A stretch of 64,000 nt of DNA from Erythrocercus mccallii. Its lineage: Eukaryota; Chordata; Aves; Passeriformes; Dicruridae. A program made the position numbers and the translations under genes. Location: assembly GCA_013397435.1 (NCBI GenBank), contig VZRG01000182.1:174827-238826 (forward strand). The letters run 5' to 3'. Positions 22,841-35,200 of this stretch are shown here, piece after piece. Below the pieces are notes generated by a model that made no database searches, was not told the DNA's origin, and was given only the letters and a program-made list of their open reading frames with translations. The number at the start of each line of letters is the position of its first letter. The first letter of the stretch is position 1.

Positions 22841-23453
22841 GGGGCTCGAGCAGCATGTTGCCAGGCAGTGCCGTACAGGAGCTTCCAGCTCCCACTTGGT
22901 CCTGCTGCAATTTCCACAGCTGATGGCTTTCAGCAGGATCTCAGGCTCATCCGAGGAGCACGGTGTGGAGGGCAGGCAAACAACAGGGCCATTAGGGGCT
23001 CTGGTAGAGAGGGAGGAGAAATTAGAGAGGGAGCACTCTCTGAAGGGAATGAACAGAAGCTATGGGGAATGGCTTCAATATTCCGAGAAGTCATCCATGG
23101 AGACTGAGCTATGCAGCCGGGCATCCTGTTGAGTCAGAAGTGCAAACTGAGCTGGTATTTTGTAGGATGGTTCCATGCAATTTCTCTCTCGTGCATATTC
23201 TGTTTAAGGACAACCATAGGAAAATTTTGCTGCTTTGCTGACTGAGGTATAGGGAGCAAAACTTTTTGGGTATTGTCGTGAGTTGGTGTTTTCCTGGACT
23301 GTGGCATGAACTGCCTGTCTACTTCAGCTCTAATTCCTGAAAATCTGAGTACATTTAGCACTGGATTTGCCACTTCATGCTCTTGAAGGCTTAAACAAGG
23401 AGAAGACTGAAAAGCAGGGAGGCAGGGGCAAGGACAGTTGGTTTTCAATGTTT

Positions 23454-23473
23454 GTTTTGTTTTGTTTTGTTTT
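23454..23473 (+). repeat. (GTTTT)4 microsatellite
   Basis: Four GTTTT units leading into a T-rich stretch with one A interruption. Confidence 0.85.
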
Positions 23474-24639
23474 ATTTTTCAATTGGTTTCAGTGGTTTTG
23501 AGAAGGATAAAAGCAAAGAAAAGCAAGAATGAAGAGGACTTCAGGCAACATATTTTACATATGAGTGTTATGTAAAATGATAAACAAAGGAGATTATTTT
23601 AAAGAAAGCAGAAAACAACCAACCACCATTGGGAGCTGGTGCAGAATTGATGCTACATCAGGTATCTCTATATATTATGCATTAATGTCACAGGGGAATA
23701 TGGAAAAATTCAGAAATGTAACCCCAAAGCTGTGCCCAGCACTCCAAGGTGACTAAGTCTCCAAGCTACAGAGACTGCATCTTTTGCAAGATTTATTTTT
23801 GCATAGGTTTTGAATTGAAATTAATGAAACATTAGCCAGCTTCCAGTAAATTTTGGAGTACACTGAGTAAAATCAGTCATGAGCAGAATCCCACTACAGC
23901 ACGAAAATTGCCGTAAATATTGTGGGTTTATAAAATCCGTTGATGGAGATTCTTTTCTATTCTAGTTTTGGCAGGACAGTACTGATAATTAACAACTCTG
24001 AGGGGATTCCTGTTGTCTGAATCAGCTGAGGACTGTGATCAGCTGTGGCCAGAGAGCTGTGGAACTTCTCATGCTAAGGAGAGACTGCTTCTGTAAAACA
24101 AAACTACCACTTGTGCCTTACAGAAAAAGGCAGAAATGCAGTTGTATTGAAAATTCTAGGTAAAGACTTTTTTTTTCTAATAATAAGATATGTCATGTAG
24201 AAAAATCTCAGTGGTTAAACGGAATGTAAAAGTTACTGATTGCTTCCTACTTCCTGTAGAGTAATATGCTGGCATCAGGGGGTGTACTCCTGGTAGGTTA
24301 TTTTTATTAATTGTATGTGGTGTTGCTTATGCATTTAGAAATATTTCTACGTGATGATTTCCTTACACCTAAATGATCCTAATTTGATTAAATAAATATC
24401 ATCTCCTAAGACTAGGAGTACAAGTAATGCCTACTGATGTTTCTTTTGCTGCAACGAACCTAGATTTGCATTTTTATCAATTCTTAAACATAGATCACAG
24501 GTTATTTATTATTCTTAAGATGATTTCAAAAGGCTCCCACCAAATCATTGAACAGACTGTTCTAAACCCTTCTTTCATTTCACATAAAGAATAGGAAAAC
24601 CTAATGTCTTTCTTCAGGGTGAAATATGGCAATATTAGG

Positions 24640-24760
24640 CCAGTTTTTAAACAAATTTATTGTTTGTCTGGAACAATTATACTTAGCTCATTGAGATTAT
24701 CATGCATGATTTGCATGTCTAATAAATAATGCATATTCAAGCTAGACCCTGAAACCCCCA
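24640..24760. promoter_or_regulatory. Candidate CNE with POU octamer
   Basis: Contains the perfect 12-bp palindrome ATCATGCATGAT (24699-24710) overlapping a perfect POU octamer ATTTGCAT (24709-24716), followed by AATAAATAATGCATATTC, plus AACAATTATAC upstream. Clustering of octamer, ATGCAT and TAAT sites in AT-rich unique DNA is typical of neural or developmental enhancers. This is inference. Confidence 0.33.
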
Positions 24761-27700
24761 GAACAAAGACAAACTCCCAGGGGACTTCTGGCAGATAGAA
24801 ATTTAACATAAAATATATATAAATGTCTTAATAACTTAGCTCTTAGAGCTTTCATTGGGGAGTCTGAGCTACATCCCTGCCTGCTGTGCTGCTTCCTATT
24901 CAGGACTTGCCTTGCAATGGTTCTCTGAGCTAAAGAAACTTTACTTGATTGTGATAGCTTTGAAATATAGTAACTGTCTGGTTTTATGTATAATATTCAG
25001 CATTGTCAGATTGTGTAATAAAAATCATTAGCAGCTAGGTAGAAGTAAAACTGGATGTCAGGGCAAGAGAATTGGCAAGGGACATCCTTATGAGCTGTAT
25101 GGCAGCCATGAGCTCGTTTTTTTCAACCAACAGCAAGGAGCAGGCAAGTGTAACTACCTGGGTAGGTCTAAAAGTATTTTCCATGCCCTGGGTAGGTTTT
25201 GATGTGACTCTTCCTGTCATGCCTCCCTGCAGAGGCAAATCAGAGCTGGGACATTCAGCTGTGATGCAGCGCTCTCACACCAGTACTTTGACCAAGGCTG
25301 TTATTGCACCTGCACAGGGAGGCTGCAACATCAAAGGCAACACATGAAAGGGACAAAAACCCCAGTAAATTTAGGGATTTGATTATTTGTGTAAATCATC
25401 ATAGATACGGCATCTTTCTTTGATGTAGCCAGCGCAGCAAAAGGTTGGAAGGTCATTCTTGAATGTAAACTGCTTTCCAGCTCCAGCATTGATCCTCCTC
25501 CAGAGCAAGGTGGTGCTGCAGTGGTTTCCCCCTCTCATTCCTCCCCCCTTCCAGAGTTTCCATACAGAGCTCCTGCTCGTTCATTACTTATGCTTCTGAT
25601 GGGATGGAGAGAGCAGTACCAAGAGATGCTGGTGAACAGCCCAGTCTCTCTTTTGGCATCCTCAGGGCTTCAAACTCTCCCTTCAAATATGAATTATAAG
25701 GATATTTCAATGAAGCTTCAGTGTACATGCTGAAATCTCCTGGGAATTGAACTAGAGACACCACAATAAAGTGATGGGTTTTGCAAAATCAGGTTCCTGC
25801 TGGAGACAGGTGCCCTGAACCTGGGAGATGCAACCTGAGCTCCTCTCAGTGCTGACAGGCAGCCCAGTGCTGAATGTCACTCTGATCTCCAGTCTCGCCC
25901 AGATCAGAGTGAGCATATTGCCTTTGAATAAATAAATGGTAAATTAAAAAGCTTACTTAGTGTTCAGAAATTTACATTAAAAGTATATGCTGTTTTAATC
26001 ATACTTGATCAAGATAACTGTAGCTCATTTGCTTAAGCTAATTAGCTGGGGCAGTGTTATCAGTGTCTGCCAAATAGGGTGGAATTTTATCCAGGAAAGG
26101 TCTGCACTGAAGGAACTGGGTAAAATTTCACATTGCTGGTCCATGGCAAAATAGCACTGGTTGCGTTACCAAGCTTGGTGCAACTGGTTAGATGAGCTGC
26201 AATTCTTCTCTTTGATGCCCTGCATGGCTTGGAATCCACAGGGCAGGCTTGATGCAGGAACCCTGGTGAGCACAGGATTTGAACTGCAGCTCAGGCTCAC
26301 TTTGACCTCACTCCTGCAAGCTCCTAATCATGAGAGAGATCTTGGTGAAGTCAGGATTATCTTAATGGAAGAAGATATTTTTGAGGTCAGATTTTGTTCT
26401 TGTATTTCTTATGCCACAAGACCTCTGTCTTCCTGTGCTTTTAGCTGAAAAGCATCTTCCAAATACAGAATCCCAAGGCCATTTTTCTCCTCAGTGTAAT
26501 GAGGGAAATGTTTTAGGGCTGTGAAGTTGAAGGAATAGAGATGCTCCTGAAGTGGAGCTCTTTAGTCCCTTATGTCATTATCACTCTATGGGGATGGGTG
26601 AATTACCAATAATGACTGTGGAGAGGCAGGATATCCAAGCTCAAGTCCAATTGTTTCTGGGGATTGGGCAGACAACTGGAGGAAAGGAGAGATATACTGA
26701 CAAATTACCCATGGGATATTAACAGCGATCTGTCCCATGGGGCTGTTGAGTGGATTAATTAGTGATACTTGGTAAAAGAGTCACAATTAATATATTTTAT
26801 TAGCCTGCTTTATTTTTTTCTTTTATTTCCCCTCTCCATGAAATTGCCTGTGAGAAGCCTATGGACTTTTAAAAATGCATGTAACTGGGGTAATAGTCTG
26901 GATTTCAAATGCTCAGACAGCAAAGCCACTTTCCTGTCTGCCCTGTCACATAGAGAGCATGCAGGTCACAGTCCCAAAACGATGCTGAAAATATCTTCCC
27001 TTATTTCCTCAGCTGCCCTCTGAACTGCACAGCTAAGGGGGAGCTGGCTGCCGCCTGTCTGGGGCTGTAACACCTCCAGTTCTGCCCCGTTCTAGGACAC
27101 ACAGTGAGGCTGGGACTCACTGTGAGAAGGGCTGGCTCTTCACTCAACCTACAGCCTGTTCTACAGTGCTCCATTCCAAAATTTTTGCCATCAGGCAACA
27201 GCGACATCCTTCAATAGCTTGTGCATCAGGGAATGAATTTTGCCTTTAACATACCAGTGATGAGCTGCTGCAGGCAGTGACCTACCCTCTTAAATCAATG
27301 AATCTGACTTGGAGGAAAAAAATGCCAGTGGTGATGGGTTTAGAAAATAAAAAAGCACATTGTTGGGGTAGTATTTGATCCTGTACTATTGAGGGGAAAC
27401 AGATGATCTTTCAGATCAGACTAGCAGTGACTTAAAGATACTGTAATGTTTCAATCCTGAATTCCAGACAGCTCTGAGAGAGGAAACTGCCATTTCCTAT
27501 CCCATAATAATGCATAATTACTTTAAAAATACTTCAAATGCATCCCGAGGCACAGAAAAATATCCTACATCTTGAATACAGATTATGCACAGAGTACACA
27601 GGATGAAACAGGAAAAGTGTTCTTTGAAAAGCATGCCTCATATACATTTGTTTTGCTGAAAAAAAAATTTGGCTCTTCTAAATTAATTTTAATTGTGCAG

Positions 27701-28839
27701 TCAATTCATGCTGGAGTGGAAGTCTCTAGTGAGGTAGAGAAAAATACATTATATTTTCTTTACATGCAAGTGGCATTTTAAAGCATCACACAAAGAAAGA
27801 AAATTACATCTGCATCATAGATTTTGTATTTCATAGCAAAAAATTGCACTTTAAATCTCATGATTTAAAGCAATGGATTAAATAATATGCATGAAAGCAG
27901 ACCAGTCACTATCATTTCAGAGAAATTATCCCTTTGTGGTTTCAGAAGGAAACAGGCACTTTATTGAGGTGGTTTGTGTCAGGGAGGAGAATTAAAATTC
28001 TCAGGAGTTAATTGCTTGGGATTAACTTTTAAATTCCCTGAAAAATATATCCAGGAAAAATGTTTGTCTGTTTTTACTTCTGGCAAAGCTATTTCTTCTC
28101 ATGTGAACATCTCACTGAAGGTAAGATCCAGGTGTAATTCCCAGAGGATTGAAATGAAACCAACAGCAAGCAAACTGCCTCCACAGATGCTCACCCCCAG
28201 CCCTGATAAACAGTGACGGGGCAGTGAGGGCCCACATTAGAAATCCTTCTGGCTTTTATCCCATCTGATTAGATTAATCATGGGATTAAGGAGACATGTT
28301 AGGAAAGGCTGCAGCGCTCTGGTGTTGTGACAGGCTTTCTCTGAACATCTGTATGCATAGCAAGAGTGCTGTTCCTCAGCAGTCTTCCCTAAGGAAAGGG
28401 GAGCAAACCACTCTGGGATTGCATCCCTGGCATTGATTGCAGCACAGGCTTTGCTCTCCTGCCAAGGGATCCTTTGTAGCCCAGCATGACTTAAGTTAGC
28501 AGTGCAAATTGTGACAGCATGCCCAAACCTTGGAGGGAGGATGCTGCTCCAGTGGGTCTCCAAGTGCTGTTGGAGACAGCTCTGGCCGTGTGCTGGTGTG
28601 CTGCTGCACGCTGCTGGCACTGGTTAGTCCTGATGGGAGAAGTGCTTTGGCAATGGGATTAGACATCATTGTGCCCAAAGCAAGCCTGTCACCCTCCCAC
28701 GGATGTGATTATCCCTACCCTCTCTCAGGCAGGAGAAGGGCAGCCTGGGCAGGAGGGCAGAGATGGAGCCTCAGCCCTCACCAGCCGGTGCACTTGGAGC
28801 TGCTGCTGTTCACCGTCTTGTGCAAATCCGAGGGGCCTG
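24761..28839. other. Unique sequence; no gene recognised
   Basis: About 4 kb with short overlapping open frames (up to 127 codons, minus 28237-28620) and no domain. 25920-26080 is annotated separately as a possible CNE. A donor-like AAG|GTAAGATCC at about 28120 follows a 26-codon hydrophilic frame, but the acceptor is weak, so no exon is called. Confidence 0.5.
25920..26080. promoter_or_regulatory. Candidate CNE with TAATTA palindrome
   Basis: Includes the perfect 12-bp palindrome AGCTAATTAGCT (26036-26047) around a homeodomain TAATTA core, preceded by CTCATTTGCTTA and CTTGATCAAG. No reading frame or repeat family is visible. Confidence 0.27.
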
Positions 28840-28849
28840 ACAACAACCA

Positions 28850-28975
28850 ATAAAGTATTGGAAATTACATTAACAGTGCTCCAGGTGGCAGTTTGTGAAA
28901 TAGCCAATGACTGATGCGTATGAATGACTAAACCCATTAGCTTTTGCTGCTAATATTTCCACTAATGATTTCCAA
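28850..28975. promoter_or_regulatory. Candidate CNE
   Basis: Dense TAAT/ATTA sites (CATTAGCTTTTGC, GCTAATATTTCC, CTAATGATTTCC) next to GAAATAGCCAATGAC (a CCAAT match) and GATGCGTATGAATGAC. A 144-codon minus frame (28870-29304) overlaps it, but the peptide has no recognisable domain and its other half covers a GC-rich unrelated stretch. Confidence 0.28.
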
Positions 28976-31900
28976 TTGGTTTCTCTAACAAGGGAAGCCA
29001 CACAAGGGAAGCGAAAACAAAACCATTTGCTCTGTGCTGAGTAAAGCTGCAGCAAATGGTACAGTTTTAATAATTGGATCTTTTCTTCCTGCCTTTCTTT
29101 CCCTGAAAGCATACAGGAATACTGACAAAAGACCCCATCTAATAATTGCCTTGAAGTCAGTGTTCTGGAGGAAGCACTGAAGAGGCAAGCCCCGAGGCCA
29201 GCTGCAGGGATGCAGCCAGGCCACTTTGTGTCTGCGCCTCCAGCCCCTGGGCTGCCACAGCAGCTGTCACCCCCTGCCTCCCCAGCCAGCCTTCCCCACC
29301 TCATTGTTCTGCACTAACACAAAGGGGCTGTGCCCTCGAAGGCAGCCTCTAGGAACCTGCCTACCTTGCTGCCACGCAGGGGGTTTCTGTGGGACCCTGT
29401 TCTGCTCTGCTGCACGTTGGCTTTTGAAGCCCCACTGCCGGTTCGCTGCGTGCTGTTTGCTCAGTCAGGCAGCTCGGCCCTGACATCTATTTTTGTGTGT
29501 TCCTGCATGTGTGTGTGACTCTGCCAGCTTCAGCAACCTGGTTTGTTCTTAGCTAGGTCTGTGTGTGACAGCTAACATGTCGATTTTCATCTGTCTGACA
29601 TCCCTTCCCCAAAGCATCTGCACACCTCTGGGTGAAGCCCTGCAGTCAGCTCTGCTGTGGCAGCTTCTCAGTCCCCGGGTTCAGAAATATCTGTGCATAT
29701 AGTTCCATCCAAAAGGCTTCTTTCTCCAAGGACTGTTTTCTATTCCTGCTTAAGCACCATCACTAACCGAGCCTTCTATTTATACCTTTCATATATTTAT
29801 GTACAATGAAGATGCATCAAATCCCTTTCTTAAGCACATAGAAAACTCAACTAAGATTTAATCTACCCAGTGCAAGGGCCTGCTTTCTGAGATAGCTGGC
29901 ATCAAGTTATTTTTAAGAGACTGCGGTTTTCTCTTGAAACTTGCAGTTTGCCCCAGGAGAAGCCTGGGTTGTGGTGGGGTCAGGGATGCTGCTGCCACTG
30001 CCACCTCAGACCTCGGTGCTGTCAGGTCACCCAGGTGCTCCTCCCAGGTGCTTGTTTCTCTCTTCCCAGCTTGCTGCTTGCATCGGCTTTGCGAGGGATC
30101 CCTGGGGACCCTCTACCCTCATCAAAAATGCAGAAATGGGATGCCTAGCTGTATGTTTCTGCTGTTCCTAAAAGGGCTGTGCAGTGCTCAGGTCAGCTAC
30201 CTCACTGAGACAAAAGAGGCTGCCCTTACTCAGGTGCTTTGCTGCTGGTACTGCTCTTACTTCAGGGAGGATGGTGTTGCATAACTACAAAGTTATGATT
30301 TACACATCTGTGTAATGGGTTTATTTATCAGAGTTTGTCACTGGACTGAGTTGAGGGAGGTTGTTTTAAAATCGCAGTCCCTGCACCCTGGAATGAGCCG
30401 CCCAGTGCTCAGGTTACCCTATTTATGGTTATGTCTCAGAGCCCTAATTTAAAAAAAAGAAACAACTAACAAACCTCAAGTAGACATATCCAGTTAATCT
30501 GATAAAACGTCAAAATACTTCTATGTACAAGATAATCATCTGCAGACTTCCTATGAGTGCTCTCTGGGAATAATGGCAGCCTTGTTCCAGGAAAATACCT
30601 GGATAAAACAGCACTTTTTGAGGCAAGTAATCATCAGGAAGATACTCTGATAAAACAAATCAGCTATGGCTTTTGCTGCAGAGCTCCTCACAAATAAATA
30701 GCTGCATCCCAATATCACTAAAATTAAATGAACATCTATCTGCTATATGGGTATAGCCCCTGGTCCCCAGTGCAGCCCCCTCTGAATCAGTGAGGCTGTG
30801 AACTGATGTAATTATAAACTGTGTCTTGAGAGACACCTCTAGGCAGGGCAGAAAATGATGGCTGGTGGCTGGACGGATTCTTCTTGCACTTGCCAAGTGC
30901 CTCTGTGCTTGTGGCTTTCATTTCTTCTGTAAATACCAAACATAAAAAACAAGCTGAAATTTTCCTTGTTGGAAGTTAGCTTTGTGGTGGGATTATTTAC
31001 TGCTTATTCCAGAAGCAGTTAATTAATTCTGAACAGGAGAAAATAGAGTATATTTCCTTAGTAAATAATTCTGGTGATCCTCTTAGTATTATTATGGTTT
31101 GGGATTTGTTTGTTTGTTTCGTTTGTTTTTGTTTTTTCCTAACTGTTCTCATTTTGAGGCAGAACATTTATGTTTGGGAAGGGAATGATCTTGGTAAAAG
31201 AGTTCCTGGCATGGTAAACTTTTGTCTTGTGTTGTGACACAACAAATGGCATTACTTCATTTCCATTCAGATTCTCTTTTCCTGTTTCATCCTCTTCTGG
31301 ACAAAGAGACACCAGGAAACATGGTAGCTAAGAATCATAAATTGGAAATAACTTCTTGCTCTAAGGCACAGCTTCAAACATGACTTTCTCCATTTCAACC
31401 TCAGATGAGGTTTTCAGCCTCCTTCTTCCCTATGCAGATTGTTAACTGTGCAACAATAACAAGGATTAATGTATATATATGTACATAAAAGCAGAGTTTC
31501 AATGCAACAAGTATTTTGCTTCAGGAACTCCCTCTTAACCAGAGGCTGCCTTGAAGGCATTTTGTAATTGCCTGGTTTAGATTTTCCTACACCTCTGTCT
31601 CCTATCAGAGCCAGGGTACAATTGATCAGAAGCAGGAGGATGACTGTATTAACTTCATTTTGAAGCTCATTTTGAGCTGGAATTGGAAACTCGAGACAAT
31701 CTTTGCTCTTGAGAAACAAAGAGTCGTTTTATGAATCTGTGATTTGAATTTAAATTCTGATTTTTTCTTTCTTAAACTGTCATTTTTTCCCCCCAGTGTC
31801 TCCTCATTTTTTATGAACAAAAGCTTGTGAGGTGATCACTTTTAGTACATCCTAATGGTTCTTGCAGGGAGATATTTCACTGTCAAATGTACCACTGAGA

Positions 31901-32048
31901 AGCTACTATGAAGAAGCTTATTTTTCAAATTAAAAACAAGCTCTTTCCTAGGTGCTTGGGGAGGAATGTTTCAGTTCCTCACCCAGGACAGCAGCAGTGT
32001 TTTAAAGGTACTTATTAACAATAGATTATAGGTCTAAATCCTGTGTCA
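28976..32048. other. Unique sequence; no gene recognised
   Basis: 29220-29470 and 29940-30120 are GC-rich without CpG clustering. Open frames (up to 116 codons) are Cys/Leu-rich and overlap one another. A TTTG-rich run is at 31105-31137. TATATATATGTAC occurs near 31473. Confidence 0.5.
31105..31137 (+). repeat. TTTG-rich low-complexity run
   Basis: TTTGTTTGTTTGTTTC followed by GTTTGTTTTTG and a T run. Imperfect tetranucleotide repeat. Confidence 0.8.
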
Positions 32049-32210
32049 TGAGCTCAGCTCAGCTGGTTGGGGCATGGTGCTGACAGCACCAAGGTTTTGG
32101 GTTTGATCCTCGTATGGGCCATTCCCTTAAGAGCAGAACTTGATGATCCTGCTTGGTCCCTTCCAGCTCAGAATATTCTGTGATTTAAGTGGTCTGTGAT
32201 TTAAATGATT
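32049..32210 (+). mobile_element. tRNA-Ile-derived SINE (TguSINE1-like)
   Basis: A composite short interspersed element. The head (about 32049-32121) keeps tRNA-Ile features: A-box region CAGCTCAGCTGGTTGGGGC, GGTGCTGACAGCACC in place of the anticodon arm, B-box GGGTTTGATCC and the acceptor end CGTATGGGCCA. The tail (32122-32210) is CR1-like: AACTTGATGATCCTGCTTGG, TCCCTTCCAGCTCAGAATAT, TCTGTGATTT, with the last unit repeated after a short spacer (GTCTGTGATTTAAA). TguSINE1 of zebra finch has this arrangement, a tRNA-Ile head and a tail that lets the CR1 enzyme mobilise it. The family supports a passerine source. The 5' acceptor strand no longer pairs with the 3' one, so the copy is old and not a tRNA gene. 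Confidence 0.82.
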
Positions 32211-35200
32211 CTCACATTTGTGCCACTAAAGATGAAATGCCTCACACCAGAGGCAGCAAATGAGGACAATTTTATAAAAATTTCATGTGTGCAGGAAGTT
32301 TCAGATAGTCTGGCTCAGATGCAGTTTATTCCTTTTCTTTGGAAAAAAAAAGAGCTTTCAGCCTGAGAGGAAAAAAAAAGTTTTACATCTTTCTCATGTT
32401 GTTTTGGATTCTTTTTGTTTCCTTCTCATTACCACAGTCACCTAATTACTCCCTGTACATGTGTGTTTCCTCTTCTCCCCCCCATCATCTCTGCTGCATC
32501 CTTTCTGGGTTTCCCCTTCCATTTGTTTTCAGCTTCAGCCCCACTTCTGGGCCTACTGATCCCTATGTCCTTGTCCTAATTTCTTTTCCAGACTGAACTC
32601 ATTTCCTTTCTTGGCCATATTTCTCCTGACCCAGTCCAAGCTTCCTTTACACCTGCCCAGTGCTGTTTTCCTGCCAGATCCCAAACAGAGGAGTTATGCT
32701 ATGAAAGTCTCTTAAAAAGGCCAAACACTGGAAGATAGAGAAAATGGTTTTGTTGTTTGCTGCATTGTTCTGAATTCATACAACCTGTGGTGAGCCGGGT
32801 GTGGGTGCCAGTGAGGATTGCATCAGAGCTTGGGTAGCATGGACCCTGAAAACATTCCTGAGCATAAAAGGACAGATGCAAAATTTCAATAAATTAGCGT
32901 AGCTCAGTTGTGATAATCAAATTGTATCTTACACCAGATGTGGATTTGATCCCTGGAGGAGGAGGATACCAGTGATTATGAAATAAAGCATATTGTGTTT
33001 GCTGGTTTGTTTGTTTTCAGTGCAATAAGCTTCCAGAGCTTTGTTTTGCATTATGAGGACATTGCTGGCACGTCTGCACTTTATCCCACGGAAAAAAATT
33101 CATCCTAGCCTGTTGTGCTCTGAGCACGAACTCCTCCATTTACACTGCCCATTCTGGTTTCCTGTCTTGCACCCAGAACTTTGGTTTCTTTGCTCACTTT
33201 AATTTAAAAGTCCCCTAAAGGCTGGTCAAGCACAGAGCATTAACCCTGTTAAGATTTCAGTTTGACCAGGACTTGTAAAGTTTCATTCCTCACAGCTGCC
33301 CTTGCTTTTAGGTACTTGGTGCAGTGTTTCCTACATTAGACCTAAATAAAAAGCATCGTAGGAAACAACTTGGAAGTTCATGACATTCAGATTGCAGAAG
33401 GAATCTGCAGTCAAAAATCAGCTTTTGTTTTAAACCTGGCTGAGCCAAAAAGAGGCTTATTTAGAGAATGGCCCTCTGCACTCCCACTTGTTACAGTGTG
33501 CGTGTGTCACCTAAGGAGGGTCATAGAGTTGCAGCTATCGTGTCTCAGGCTGTGATCTTGCCACATCTCAAAGGATGAGGCTTTCAGGGCTGGTCTGCCT
33601 TGGGGAAACTTCCAAAGAAAAGTTTAGTGAGTGCTAAAATGAATGACTTTGGTGATTTAAGAGGTGGAACTCGTGTTTCTGTACTAATCTCCAGCCAATG
33701 CCCCAGTATGGTGCTAAAGAGAGTTATGCTGTATGGGTGTTATGTTTCTGAGGAAAGGAAAAACGGTGATCTGTTGGCTCATGTCTTTATTTTCTGTCAT
33801 TCTAGGATATACTATAGGGAATTCTTGTTCCTTAAAAGGAGAGGAGAACAATTGTACTGTTAAATTTCTGCAATAATCTGTTTTAAAAGTTGTAAGGTCT
33901 TTGAAATGCATCAGTGCAGCACTGTATTCTTATGATAGGTCAGGCATAGTAAATGTGGGCTATGGCCATGGCTTCTTAGTGATCCTTAATGAAACAGGGA
34001 GCAGCATCCAGAAGAATAATTTTGCAGAATGCAGCTTGGTACATAACCAAGTGTTCTTGCTAACCCTTTATACAACAAGCTGAAACTCAAAGCCTAGTTC
34101 TTGCATCATTTTTTTCAAGGTATGTTTGTATGCATATTCAAACCATGCTCCTGAGCTCAGATAAGTGGTGCTTTGTGCATGGTCTTATTTTGTCTTGATG
34201 CACTTAAATGGTCTTTCAAGATGCATCTGATGGCTCTTTCTGGGAATCCATCCTAGCACACTGTGTGCATGGGGGACAGATAAAAAACAGCTGAGGAAAA
34301 GTCATTGGCAAAGGAGTCTAATAACTTGTGTTGGTGGTATCTCTCTAAGATATAAATGTGGGGAACAGCAAGAGGTCCTAGTTGGTTGTGGTAGAGAGAA
34401 ACTAGCAGCAAGAGAAATAGAGGTAGTTACAGGCCAAAGATTGTTTTCCCCATTTGAAAGAACAGCTGTACTACTGAAAAACGCAAAATGTCAAAGTCAG
34501 GTAAACACTGATTTCACACTTATTTCCTGCTGATACATGAAGCCCAAACAGGGTCATGTTTGCAGTGTTCTCCTTTAGCAGATGCACGCTGAATTTGATA
34601 GAATACCTCCTGCTGGACTACACACTGTCCAGTACATTCCTTGTACTCCATCAGCACCTCTCTGTGATGAAGATCAGCTGCACCAGTTCCCAGATGGCTA
34701 CGGACATCTCACAAAACTCATCTTTCTTCTTGGCACTTGAGGGTCAGGGGATGTTTTTGGAGTTGGAGGTTCTCTCCCTCTAAATACAAATGACCATTTC
34801 AATTCCAGCCCTTGGAAGTCATAGTTTCCTCTGGGGTACAAGTCCAGAAGGCTCGAGTGACAAAAACCTTAAGGTACAAAACCACTGTGAACAGGGGATT
34901 TGTCTGCTTCATTCTGCAGAGACTTCACCCAGCATCAGCGTTTCGCTGGCTGATGGGCTACAGGCACAGAGCGAGGCAGGTCAGCATGAGGAGAACTTAC
35001 AGAGGCAGCTGCAAGGCTTAAAAAAATGAAAAAAAAGAAAGAAAGAAGCAGAGCTTTAGCAAAGCCTAATTCATCACCAGGCAGCAATCACAACAGTTAT
35101 ATATAAATGCAGTCTGTGCAAAATGGAGCCATGGCAATTAAGCTTGTGATTTCTGGTTTCTTTGGTGTTTTTTTTTTTAAATGTGGCTGGAGAAGAGGTT

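Larger units (their letters stand above)
21901..24639. other. Unique sequence around the GGGAT array
   Basis: 22440-23050 is locally GC-rich. Overlapping open frames here (164 codons at 22638-23132 and several others) owe their length to the GGGAT array, which is free of stops in all frames. A short (GTTTT)4 run is listed separately. Nothing else is recognised. Confidence 0.5.

Noticed and set aside
22638..23132. 164-codon frame with MGWDG repeats and its minus-strand HPIPS counterpart
   Set aside because: Created by the GGGAT array, which has no stop in any frame on either strand.
25441..25466. GGTTGGAAGGTCATTC resembling a CR1 tail
   Set aside because: Similarity ends after about 12 bases, with no block order on either side.
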